A DNA stretch of 22,853 nucleotides from Pseudomonadota bacterium (GTDB lineage Bacteria; Pseudomonadota; Alphaproteobacteria; CACIAM-22H2). The stretch lies in the NCBI GenBank assembly GCA_020161965.1, contig JAIUNH010000006.1, forward strand, positions 1 through 22,853, written 5' to 3'. The notes below the pieces were generated by a model. That model made no database searches. It was not told where the DNA came from and saw nothing but the letters and a program-made list of their open reading frames with translations. Positions within the stretch are counted from its first letter, which is position 1; each line of letters starts with the position of its first letter. Position numbers and translations under genes: made by a program. Below are positions 7,148 through 14,106 of the stretch, piece by piece.

Positions 7148-8096
7148 CGCTTTCTCCCTGCTGCCATTTGCGCCGCGCGAGGGCGTAGTAGCTGAACAGC
7201 GTCGCGAATACGAGGAACGGGATCATCGACACCGCGATGGCCGCACCTTCGCCCAACTGCCCGCCTTGAATGCCGCGCTGGAAGGCGAGGGTGGCGAGCA
7301 GGTGGGTCGAGTTGATCGGGCCGCCGCGCGTGATCGCGTAGACGAGCTGGAAATCGGTGAAGGTGAAGATGATGCTGAAGGTCATGACGATCGCCAGGAT
7401 CGGCAGCAGCATCGGGAAGGTGATGTAGCGGAACCGCTGCCAGCCGGTCGTGCCGTCGAGCATCGCGGCTTCGTAGAGCGAAGGCGAGATGGTCTGCAAG
7501 CCGGCGAGCAGCGAGATCGCGACGAACGGAATGCCGCGCCACACATTTGCGAAGATCAGCGACCAGCGCGCCGACCAGGGCGTGTTGATGAAATCCACGT
7601 TCGTGTCGCGCAAGCCCGTTTCGATCAGCAGATAGGAAATGATCGAGAATTGCGGATCGTAGATCCACCAGAAGGCGATGGCCGACAGCACCGTGGGCAC
7701 GATCCAGGGCAGCAGGATGATGGCGCGCAGGATGCTTTTGAACGGCAGATGGTTGTTGAGCAGCAAAGCGAGCCACAGGCCCAGGCCGAATTTCAGCACC
7801 GTCGCGACGCCGGTGTAGAACACGCTGTAGAAGACGGCGTTCCACCAAAGCTTATCTTCGAGCAGAAACTCGAAATTCTCGATCCCGATCCAGCGCCCGC
7901 TGCGCCCGATCGTGGTGTCGGTGAAGGCGAGCCAGATGCCAAGGCCCAGCGGATAGGTGAGGAACACCAGCAGCAGGCCGACCGCCGGCAGCAAGCAGAT
8001 GAAAACCAGGAACGGCTTCCAATCGAACAAGCGGGCGATCGGGCCCAGTTCCCGTTTGGTGCGGACCCAGCGTGTGGGGGTGGCGGCCATATCCAC
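7140..8096 (-). CDS. Carbohydrate ABC transporter permease, MalF/UgpA type
   Basis: 318 residues with about six membrane segments; the first is the hydrophobic stretch FLVFICLLPAVGLLLVFLTY near residue 30. The EAA coupling loop is SLYEAAMLDGTTGWQRFRYI followed by TFPML. It is the first permease of a CUT1-type importer and pairs with the MalG-type protein whose start it overlaps by 8 bases. Two starts are possible: GTG at 8096 (GGAG seven bases upstream) or ATG at 8090 (13 bases). The GTG has the better spacing. An 80-base gap with a strong stem-loop (8133-8164) separates it from the binding-protein gene, a common arrangement that lets the binding protein be made in excess over the membrane subunits. 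Confidence 0.93.
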   Translation of the reverse strand: MDMAATPTRWVRTKRELGPIARLFDWKPFLVFICLLPAVGLLLVFLTYPLGLGIWLAFTDTTIGRSGRWIGIENFEFLLEDKLWWNAVFYSVFYTGVATVLKFGLGLWLALLLNNHLPFKSILRAIILLPWIVPTVLSAIAFWWIYDPQFSIISYLLIETGLRDTNVDFINTPWSARWSLIFANVWRGIPFVAISLLAGLQTISPSLYEAAMLDGTTGWQRFRYITFPMLLPILAIVMTFSIIFTFTDFQLVYAITRGGPINSTHLLATLAFQRGIQGGQLGEGAAIAVSMIPFLVFATLFSYYALARRKWQQGESDD

Positions 8097-8132
8097 GGCG
8101 CGTCTCCGGTCGGGGCGCTTTTGAAAAGGGAA

Positions 8133-8164
8133 GGCGGCGCCGGGTATGGGGACCCGGCGCCGCC
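8133..8164 (-). repeat. 13-bp perfect stem-loop between binding-protein and permease genes
   Basis: GGCGGCGCCGGGT at 8133-8145 pairs exactly with 8152-8164 around a 6-base loop. On the minus strand it begins 12 bases after the binding-protein stop and is followed by TTCCCTTTT, then a small CTTTTGAAAAG palindrome (8118-8128). This resembles the intercistronic elements that stabilise binding-protein mRNA or partly terminate transcription before permease genes. The T-rich stretch is interrupted, so partial termination is plausible but not certain. Confidence 0.7.
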
Positions 8165-8176
8165 CGTCAGGCTTGG

Positions 8177-9532
8177 TCAGCTACGGAAGATGCGGCGCGC
8201 ACGGCGCTCGGCTTCCTGCACGGCTTCCTGGGCGGTGGACTGGCCGGACGCGACCGCGGCGCACATCTGCACCGTGACGTATTCGGCGTTGGCCTGACCC
8301 GAGGCTTCGGTGATCGGGCCTTTGTAACCGTTCCAGAACGGCGAGCGCATCGTGTCGCGGAAGATCGACACGCGCGGATCGCCCTGCCACACGGCGGCCG
8401 CGTCGTAGGCCGCGAGCGGATGCGCCCAGTAGCCGAGATTGGCGTTGAGCCACGGCTCGTGCTGCTCGTGTTCCAGCATGAATTGCAGGAACGCTTTGGA
8501 CGCGTTCGGGAATTTCGAGTGCTTGAACACCATCGCGTTGAGGGTGAGGCCCGTCATCGCGGAGAGGTTCAAACGGCCCTTCGGCATCAATTGATGCTGC
8601 GTATCCTCGGCGATCGCCGCGGTCGCGGGATCGTTCTTCAGCGCGAAGTAGAGCGACACGCCGTTGGCCGTGAGCCACAATTCCTGCGACGCGTAGGCGC
8701 GGTTGTTGGAAATGTCGTTCCACGCCGTCGTGCCGGGAATGAAGGTCTGATACAGCTCCTTCAGATAGTTCAGCGCGTCGATCGTTTCCTTGCTGTTGAT
8801 CGCGACCTTGCCGCCTTCGTCGACCAGATAGCCGCCGAACGACCAGATCAGCCAGTTGCAGAACGAGTTGCCGTCGCCGACCGCGTTGCCGAGCGCAAAG
8901 CCCGACGGCTTGCCCGCCGCTTTCAGCTTTTTGCAAAGGTCGAGGAAGCCCGCATGGTCATCCGGCACGGTCTGGAAGCCGGCCGCGTTGACCGCCGATT
9001 TGCGGAAGACGAGCGGGCCGCCCGAGGCGCCGAAGGGCAGGCCGAGCCAATCGTTGGAGCCGCTCTTCTTGCCGTATTTCTCGGCCATCGCGAGCCAGCC
9101 GCCGTAGCGCTTGCCGACATACTCGGCAACATCAGTCAGGTCGATCAGCTTCGAGCCGAAGATGTGCGGCGCGTCCGAGAAGCCCATGATCAGGTCGGGG
9201 CCCGCACCGGTATTCGCGGTGACGGCGGTCTGCTGGTTGATATCCTCCCAGCCGACGAAATCGACGCGCACCTGCACGCCGGTCTTGGCGGTGAATTTGG
9301 CGGCGTTGGCGCGGAACACATCTTCATCGGGCTGGACGAAGCGCACCGGGCGCAGCATGCGCAACGTGGCGCCGCTTTCGATGGGAAGATTGGGCGGCGT
9401 CACATTGGCCGCCTGAACGCGGCCCGCTTGCGCGAAGGCCTTGTGCGCCCCGGCCGACATGGCCGCGAGACCGGCACCGGCTGCGAGAACGCCGCGGCGG
9501 GTAATGCTGCGACGAGTGATGATGTTCGTCAT
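8177..9532 (-). CDS. Extracellular solute-binding protein, family 1 (carbohydrate), Tat-type signal
   Basis: 451 residues. The N-terminus has two double-arginine pairs (TRRSITRRGVLAAGAG), a hydrophobic stretch and an AFA-Q cleavage site after residue 34, so export through the Tat pathway to the periplasm is likely. The rest resembles MalE/UgpB-type binding proteins: VRVDFVGWEDINQQTAVTAN in the first lobe, GPDLIMGFSDAPHIF, LPFGASGGPLVFRKSAV and a hinge-region TNPxxF-like segment in SKFPNASKAFLQFMLEHEQ. It captures the substrate for the two permeases downstream. GGGGAG ahead of the ATG supports the start. The ligand is unknown; proximity to sugar-acid dehydratases suggests a sugar or sugar acid. 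Confidence 0.93.
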   Translation of the reverse strand: MTNIITRRSITRRGVLAAGAGLAAMSAGAHKAFAQAGRVQAANVTPPNLPIESGATLRMLRPVRFVQPDEDVFRANAAKFTAKTGVQVRVDFVGWEDINQQTAVTANTGAGPDLIMGFSDAPHIFGSKLIDLTDVAEYVGKRYGGWLAMAEKYGKKSGSNDWLGLPFGASGGPLVFRKSAVNAAGFQTVPDDHAGFLDLCKKLKAAGKPSGFALGNAVGDGNSFCNWLIWSFGGYLVDEGGKVAINSKETIDALNYLKELYQTFIPGTTAWNDISNNRAYASQELWLTANGVSLYFALKNDPATAAIAEDTQHQLMPKGRLNLSAMTGLTLNAMVFKHSKFPNASKAFLQFMLEHEQHEPWLNANLGYWAHPLAAYDAAAVWQGDPRVSIFRDTMRSPFWNGYKGPITEASGQANAEYVTVQMCAAVASGQSTAQEAVQEAERRARRIFRS

Positions 9533-9592
9533 TTCGCGTCTCCCCTTTTTGCCTGGTTATGTCGGTGTTGATTTGCGTTCGCGTAAGGCTCC

Positions 9593-10645
9593 CTAGATGC
9601 GCTTGCCCGTTTCGCGGTCGAACAGATGGACCAGCGATATGTCGGGCGAGATGCCGAGCGGTTCACCGCGCTTGGCGGAAATGCGTTCGCGGAAGGCGCC
9701 GATGACCGTGGTCTCGGCGACCTTCAACATGACTTGCGTTTCCGATCCCGTCGGCTCGATCACATGCACGCGCGCCTGGATGCCGTTGGGGTCGAGCATC
9801 AGATGCTCGGGCCGGATGCCGTAGACGACCGATGTGCCTTCGGCGGCTTTGTGTCCCGGCGGCAAAGGCCAACGCCCGCCGCCCGCATCGACGAAAGCGC
9901 CGCCCGAAATCGTGCCGGCCAGCATGTTCATCGCCGGCGAGCCGATGAAGCCCGCGACGAACAGATTGGCGGGGCGGTCGTAAAGCTCCAGCGGCGCGCC
10001 GATCTGTTCGATGCGGCCTTGATGCATGACGACGATTTTGTCGGCCATGGTCATGGCTTCGATCTGATCGTGCGTGACGTAGACGGTGGTGACGTTCAGA
10101 CGCTGGTGGAGATCCTTGATCTCCGAGCGCATCGCCACGCGCAGTTTGGCGTCCAAGTTCGACAGCGGCTCGTCGAACAGGAAGACCTGCGGATGGCGCA
10201 CGATCGCGCGACCCATCGCCACGCGCTGGCGCTGGCCGCCCGACAACTGGCGCGGAAAGCGCCCGAGCAATTGATCGAGGCCGAGAATTTTCGAGGCGCC
10301 TTTGACCTCGCTGTCCAGCACGTCGGGCGGGGCACCCGCCAGTTTCAGCGAGAACGCCATGTTCCGCATCACGGTCATATGCGGATAAAGCGCGTAGTTC
10401 TGGAACACCATCGCGATGTCGCGATCTTTGGGCTGCACGTTGTTGACCACGCGCCCGCCGATCGCGATTTCGCCGCCCGTGATGTTTTCGAGGCCGGCGA
10501 GCATGCGCAGCAGGGTGGATTTTCCGCAGCCCGACGGCCCGACCAGAACGACGAATTCGCCGTCGGCAATATCGACGCTTACGCCGTGCAGCACCGGAAC
10601 GCTGCCGAACGATTTGCGCACGTCGCGGATTTCGACCGACGCCAT
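9593..10645 (-). CDS. Sugar ABC transporter ATP-binding protein, MalK/UgpC type
   Basis: 350 residues from the ATG at 10645, which is preceded by GGGAGG. An upstream in-frame ATG at 10675 lacks a site. The nucleotide-binding domain shows Walker A GPSGCGKST (36-44), Q-loop Gln82 in MVFQNYALYPHMTV, signature LSGGQRQRVAMGRA (134-147), Walker B VFLFDEP (154-160), D-loop LSNLDA and switch His192 in VTHDQIEAMTMAD. The C-terminal third is the regulatory TOBE/OB region of CUT1 ATPases (IGSPAMNML, YGIRPEHL, ETGKRI end). It energises the permease pair at 6212-8096. It is the first gene of the four-gene operon, whereas many such operons place the binding protein first. The leader contains a hairpin (10666-10687) and a LacI-like operator. 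Confidence 0.95.
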   Translation of the reverse strand: MASVEIRDVRKSFGSVPVLHGVSVDIADGEFVVLVGPSGCGKSTLLRMLAGLENITGGEIAIGGRVVNNVQPKDRDIAMVFQNYALYPHMTVMRNMAFSLKLAGAPPDVLDSEVKGASKILGLDQLLGRFPRQLSGGQRQRVAMGRAIVRHPQVFLFDEPLSNLDAKLRVAMRSEIKDLHQRLNVTTVYVTHDQIEAMTMADKIVVMHQGRIEQIGAPLELYDRPANLFVAGFIGSPAMNMLAGTISGGAFVDAGGGRWPLPPGHKAAEGTSVVYGIRPEHLMLDPNGIQARVHVIEPTGSETQVMLKVAETTVIGAFRERISAKRGEPLGISPDISLVHLFDRETGKRI

Positions 10646-10665
10646 GCTTCCTCCCTGTTTCGTCG

Positions 10666-10687
10666 GGTGGCGCATCGTGGCGCCACC
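10666..10687 (-). promoter_or_regulatory. 8-bp hairpin in the leader of the transporter operon
   Basis: GGTGGCGC at 10666-10673 pairs exactly with GCGCCACC at 10680-10687 around a 6-base loop. It lies 21 bases upstream of the ATPase start, just ahead of its GGGAGG site. No T-run follows, so it is probably a leader structure or protein-binding palindrome rather than a terminator of the upstream gene. Confidence 0.45.
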
Positions 10688-10761
10688 TCTGACGATCTCA
10701 CCTTGCCACGATCGGGTCCGGGATTGGAACCTTCGCGTGGCGACGTGTGAACGGGGGACAG

Positions 10762-10775
10762 CTAAAACGATTTAG
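10762..10775 (-). promoter_or_regulatory. Candidate LacI/GalR-type operator
   Basis: CTAAAACGATTTAG is a near-perfect palindrome (six of seven symmetric positions) with a central CpG, the hallmark of LacI/GalR-family operators. It lies in the 172-base gap between the Gfo/Idh/MocA stop and the ATPase start, about 117 bases upstream of that start and locally AT-richer than its surroundings. No LacI-family gene is present in the window, so the regulator would have to be encoded elsewhere. I could not define the promoter hexamers with confidence. Confidence 0.35.
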
Positions 10776-10817
10776 ACGATCCGCGCAACGGGAAGTTTTG
10801 CGCGCCGGAAGAAGGAT

Positions 10818-11996
10818 TTACGGCTGCGCCAAATTCACCCATTTGCCGGACTCAGCCGATGCCACGCAGGCTTCGCAAAAGGCCAAGCCTTGCGCGCCGT
10901 CTTCGCCCGTTGGCAGGCAGGTCGCTAGCGGATCAGGGGTTGTATTCGCCCGGCGCGCGGCGGCCAATTCGGCGAAGTCGCGGTAAAGATTGGCGAAGCC
11001 TTCGTGGAACGCTTCGGGATGGCCTGCGGGCAAACGCGCGGCGGCGCGCGCCAGCGGATGCAGCGTGGGCAAGCCGCGCGTGCGGATCTCGGCGGGCCGC
11101 GCATGGCGCATCACGCGCAATTCGTTCACCGCCGCGTGATGCCAATAAAGACCGCCGGCTTGGCCATAAACTTCGATCGACATGGCGTTCTCCGCCCCCG
11201 TCGCCGCCTTGGTGATGAATAGCGGCCCGCGCGCCCCGCCTTCCAAGCGCACGATGACCGACGCCGTGTCGTGCGCCGTGCGGCCAGCGACAGCAGCCCC
11301 CACATCGGCCAGCACGGCTTCGATGCGCTGACCCGCAACGAAGTTCACCAATTGATGCACATGCGTGCCGATATCGGCCAGCACATGGCTGGGGCCGCCG
11401 CGCGCGGAATCGAGCCGCCAGCGCGTGCGCGAGGACATTTTCTCGGGCTCGGCCTCGACCAACGTGCCGAGCGACCCGCTGACATAGGCCGCATGTAGCG
11501 TCTGCGGCTCGCCGATCTCGCCCGCCGCGATCGCCGCGCGCGCTTCGCGCAGCATGGGATAGCCCGAGTAGTTATAGGTAACGGCGAGCACCAAGCCCTT
11601 GCTGCGCGCGAGCACCGCCAGCGCCTTCGACGAGGCGTAATCGTTGGTCAGCGGCTTGTCGCAGATAACGTCGAGCCCGGCGTTCAACGCCATCTCGACA
11701 TAGCGCGCATGGCTGTCGTTGGGCGTCATGATCGCGACCGCGTCGATCCCGTCTTCGCGCGCGGCTTCGCCCGCGATCATCGCGGCCATATCGGCATAAC
11801 CGCGCGCGATGTTGAGGCGCGCGGCCTCCGCCTTCGAACGCGCGGGATCGGACGACAACACGCCCGCCGTCAACTCGAAACAATCGTCGAGGCGTGCGGC
11901 CAAGCGATGCACCGGCCCGATCAAAGCACCGCCGGCACCGCCGATCACACCTAAACGCAAGCGCCGGCCGAGTTTCTGGATCGAAGCTGTGCTCAT
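10818..11996 (-). CDS. Gfo/Idh/MocA-family NAD(P)-dependent oxidoreductase
   Basis: 392 residues from the ATG at 11996, preceded by GGGAAGG; the open frame runs 19 codons further upstream without a ribosome binding site. These enzymes oxidise or reduce sugars, inositols and their derivatives. The N-terminal Rossmann fold shows GVIGGAGGALIG (residues 16-27), MTPNDSHARY near 90 and the catalytic-lysine motif CDKPLT (Lys114, the EKP position). The C-terminal substrate domain has DIGTHVHQLVNFVAG (Asp208, His212), the usual catalytic Asp/His pair. It is transcribed divergently from the acid-sugar dehydratase at 12065 and points toward the transporter operon, so a role in oxidising the imported substrate is likely. 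Substrate and cofactor preference cannot be read from the sequence. Confidence 0.9.
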   Translation of the reverse strand: MSTASIQKLGRRLRLGVIGGAGGALIGPVHRLAARLDDCFELTAGVLSSDPARSKAEAARLNIARGYADMAAMIAGEAAREDGIDAVAIMTPNDSHARYVEMALNAGLDVICDKPLTNDYASSKALAVLARSKGLVLAVTYNYSGYPMLREARAAIAAGEIGEPQTLHAAYVSGSLGTLVEAEPEKMSSRTRWRLDSARGGPSHVLADIGTHVHQLVNFVAGQRIEAVLADVGAAVAGRTAHDTASVIVRLEGGARGPLFITKAATGAENAMSIEVYGQAGGLYWHHAAVNELRVMRHARPAEIRTRGLPTLHPLARAAARLPAGHPEAFHEGFANLYRDFAELAAARRANTTPDPLATCLPTGEDGAQGLAFCEACVASAESGKWVNLAQP

Positions 11997-12064
11997 GTCG
12001 TGTTTCCTTCCCTGAGGGCTCTTATTATGGCCCTTCCGGCGCTTCTTTTGCATCGTTCACGAAC

Positions 12065-13204
12065 ATGAAAATCGTCGCGATCCGTGAGACCACCCTCGAT
12101 ATGGCCGAAGCGACGCGCAACGCCGCCGTCGGTTTCGGGCGCATGACCGCCAGCGTCGCGGTCGTCGAGGTCGAAACCACCGCCGGACACCGCGTGCGCG
12201 GCTACGCCATCGACTCGCCCGGGCGCTACGCGTCGGGCGCCGTGTTGCGTGAACGTCTGGCGCCGCGGGTTCTGGCGGCCGATCCGGCGGCGTATCTCGA
12301 TGCCTCGGGCACGCTGCCCGATCCGTGGAAAATCCGGGCCCTGGCGATGCGCGACGAGAAGCCGGGTGGCCATGGCGAGCGCGCGGCGGCGATGGGCCTG
12401 CTCGACGGCGCTATCTGGGATTTGATCGGCAAATTGCAGGACAAACCGCTTTGGGCGGTGTTGCGCGGACCCAAGCTTGGAACGCCGCAAGTGCCCGTCT
12501 ACGCGACTTGTGGCTTCTATCGCGGCGAAGACGATTTGGAGAAGCTGCGCGACGAACTCGAACGCGCGGTTGATCTCGGCTTCGATACGGTGAAGATCAA
12601 GGGCGGGGCCATCGATCTCGACGCCGACCGAAAGCGGATCGACGCGGCCCTCGAATATCTCGGTGGAAAGGCGAAGCTGGCACTCGACTGCAACGCGACG
12701 ATGACGCTGAACGATGCGCGCCTATTCCTATCGGCGATCGCGGATCTGCCGATCGCGTGGGTGGAGGAACCGGTCGATCCGCTCGATTACGACGCGCATC
12801 GGGCATTGGCGGCGGAATTCGCCGTGCCGTTGGGGACGGGCGAAAACCTGTACTCGGCGGCCGACGCGCGCAATCTGCTGCGCCATGGCGGCTTGCGCCC
12901 CGAACGCGATCTGCTGCAATTCGATATCGGGCTGGGGCACGGCTTGGTCGAATATCTGCGTATCGTCGCGGAGGCCGAAGATGCGGGCTGGCTCCGCGAA
13001 AACTTCGTGCCGCATGTCGGCTATCGCTTCGCCTTGCAGGTCGCGGCGGGCTTGGGACTGGGCCGGCATGAAGTGGGCCCGTTCCAGCGCATCGCGTATC
13101 GCCCCGCAATGGCGGGCGCTTGTGCATTGCCGGGCGATGCGCCCGGAATCGGTTGGGAAGCCGATCCGGCTTTCGCGTCTCTTTTCGCTGCTCTCGATCG
13201 TTAA
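12065..13204 (+). CDS. Enolase-superfamily (MR/MLE) acid-sugar dehydratase, D-tartrate dehydratase-like
   Basis: 379 residues. Members abstract the alpha-proton of an acid sugar at a Mg2+ site and eliminate water to give a 2-keto-3-deoxy acid. The N-terminal capping domain carries MRDEKPGGHGER with Lys99. The barrel carries KIK (Lys177, Lys179), metal ligands Asp208 (ALDCN), Glu234 (VEEPV) and Glu260 (GTGENLY), and the general-acid His317 (FVPHVGYRF). These positions parallel, at near-constant offset, those I remember for Bradyrhizobium D-tartrate dehydratase (Lys102, Lys184, Asp213, Glu239, Glu265, His322), and similarity covers the whole length. Tartrate or another diacid or aldonate is therefore plausible, but some active-site neighbours differ. 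The ATG at 12065 lacks a clear ribosome binding site and lies 68 bases from the divergent oxidoreductase start. Confidence 0.85.
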   Translation: MKIVAIRETTLDMAEATRNAAVGFGRMTASVAVVEVETTAGHRVRGYAIDSPGRYASGAVLRERLAPRVLAADPAAYLDASGTLPDPWKIRALAMRDEKPGGHGERAAAMGLLDGAIWDLIGKLQDKPLWAVLRGPKLGTPQVPVYATCGFYRGEDDLEKLRDELERAVDLGFDTVKIKGGAIDLDADRKRIDAALEYLGGKAKLALDCNATMTLNDARLFLSAIADLPIAWVEEPVDPLDYDAHRALAAEFAVPLGTGENLYSAADARNLLRHGGLRPERDLLQFDIGLGHGLVEYLRIVAEAEDAGWLRENFVPHVGYRFALQVAAGLGLGRHEVGPFQRIAYRPAMAGACALPGDAPGIGWEADPAFASLFAALDR

Positions 13205-13257
13205 CGCGATATCTCGGTCAATATAACGCAGTGGCCGCTATGCTTATTGCAATGCCA

Positions 13258-13287
13258 TTGACAGGATACCGGCGACTCGCGCTATAT
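13258..13287 (+). promoter_or_regulatory. Sigma70-like promoter of modA
   Basis: A consensus -35 hexamer TTGACA lies at 13258-13263. Eighteen bases further, CTATAT at 13282-13287 can serve as the -10 (GCTATA at 17 bases is an alternative). The -10 lies inside the left arm of the Mo-box palindrome at 13280-13303, an arrangement in which a bound repressor would block RNA polymerase. Confidence 0.6.
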
Positions 13288-13303
13288 CCATTTGTATATA
13301 GCG
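13280..13303 (+). promoter_or_regulatory. Mo-box (ModE/MopA-type operator)
   Basis: CGCTATAT at 13280-13287 and ATATAGCG at 13296-13303 are perfect 8-bp inverted arms with an 8-base spacer. The right side extends as TATATAGCGAT (13295-13305), a full half-site of the molybdate-responsive box known from Rhodobacter and other proteobacteria (CGnTATAT...ATATnnCG). The site ends two bases before the ATGGAGG ribosome-binding region of modA, so ModE-type repression when molybdate is plentiful is the natural reading. The modE gene itself is not in the window. Confidence 0.8.
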
Positions 13304-13317
13304 ATGGAGGATGTTCG

Positions 13318-14085
13318 ATGCGCCGCCAATTTCTGAGTTTGATCGCTGCTGCCGCGCTGACGGTCGGTTCCGCCGTTTCCGCCAAGGCGCAGGAAATCAC
13401 CGTCTACGCCGCTGCATCGATGACCGACGCGCTTGAAGCGATTGCGGCACCGTTGCGCGCCAAGGGTGTCGCCGCGAAATTCTCCTTCGGCTCGTCGTCG
13501 ACGCTGGCGCGGCAGATCGAGAATGGCGCGCCCGCCGATCTGTTCGTTTCGGCGGACGAGGAATGGATGAACTATCTCGCCACGCGCAATCTGATCGTGC
13601 CGGATTCGCGCAAAACCTTCGCCGGCAACGATCTGGTGCTGATCGCGCCCGCCGATAAACCGACGAAGATCGAGATTTCCCGTTCGACCGATTTCGCCGC
13701 TCTGCTGGGCCCGCAAGGGCGCATCGCGACCGGCGATCCCGCCCATGTGCCGGTCGGCCGCTACGCCAAGGCGGCGCTTGAAAATCTCGGCCATTGGAAC
13801 GCGATCGGCAATCGCATCGCGGGTGCGGAAAACGTGCGCGTGGCGTTGACGCTGGTCGAGCGCGGCGAAGCGCCTTTCGGCATCGTCTACGGCACGGATG
13901 CGAAGTCGAGCCCGCGTGTTGCGGTCGTGGGCATGTTCCCGGCGGGAAGTTATCCGCCCGTTACTTATCCTGCTGCGATCGTCGCCAAGCGCGACGCGAA
14001 ACCGGTGCGCGATTTCATCGCGTTCCTGTCGAGTGCCGAAGGCAAGGCGATCTTGCAGCGCTTCGGCTTCTCGACGCCGAACTAA
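13318..14085 (+). CDS. modA: Molybdate ABC transporter substrate-binding protein
   Basis: 255 residues with a Sec signal peptide cleaved around AKA-Q (residue 24). It is a periplasmic binding protein for molybdate and tungstate. Family landmarks are ITVYAAASMTDALEAIA (Ser34), FSFGSSSTLARQIENGAPADLFVSAD (Ser60 region), GDPAHVPVGRYAK (about 139-151) and RGEAPFGIVYGTDAK with Tyr191. These are the oxyanion-binding positions of ModA. The start has GGAGG a few bases upstream. A Mo-box overlaps the promoter. The modB and modC partners that normally follow are absent: the next gene is convergent and unrelated, so membrane and ATPase subunits must be encoded elsewhere. Its 3' end carries one copy of a 15-bp tandem repeat. 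Confidence 0.93.
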   Translation: MRRQFLSLIAAAALTVGSAVSAKAQEITVYAAASMTDALEAIAAPLRAKGVAAKFSFGSSSTLARQIENGAPADLFVSADEEWMNYLATRNLIVPDSRKTFAGNDLVLIAPADKPTKIEISRSTDFAALLGPQGRIATGDPAHVPVGRYAKAALENLGHWNAIGNRIAGAENVRVALTLVERGEAPFGIVYGTDAKSSPRVAVVGMFPAGSYPPVTYPAAIVAKRDAKPVRDFIAFLSSAEGKAILQRFGFSTPN

Positions 14086-14106
14086 CCCGCCCCGAACTAA
14101 CCCGCG
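14077..14106. repeat. 15-bp tandem duplication across two convergent stop codons
   Basis: CCGAACTAACCCGCC at 14077-14091 is followed immediately by a second copy at 14092-14106 that differs only in its last base. The first copy contains the TAA of modA (14083-14085). The second contains, in reverse, the TAG of the DUF924 gene (14099-14097). With one copy removed, the two genes would share a 4-base CTAA stop overlap, as metY/phaC do. Confidence 0.75.

Noticed and set aside
10717..10732. Minus-strand stretch AAGGTTCCAATCCCGG resembling a tRNA T-loop
   Set aside because: The loop has C where a purine is required, and I found no matching acceptor, anticodon or D stems around it.
12015..12034. 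AGGGC-N10-GCCCT inverted repeat in the oxidoreductase/dehydratase divergent gap
   Set aside because: Arms of only five bases with no known family signature; insufficient to call an operator.
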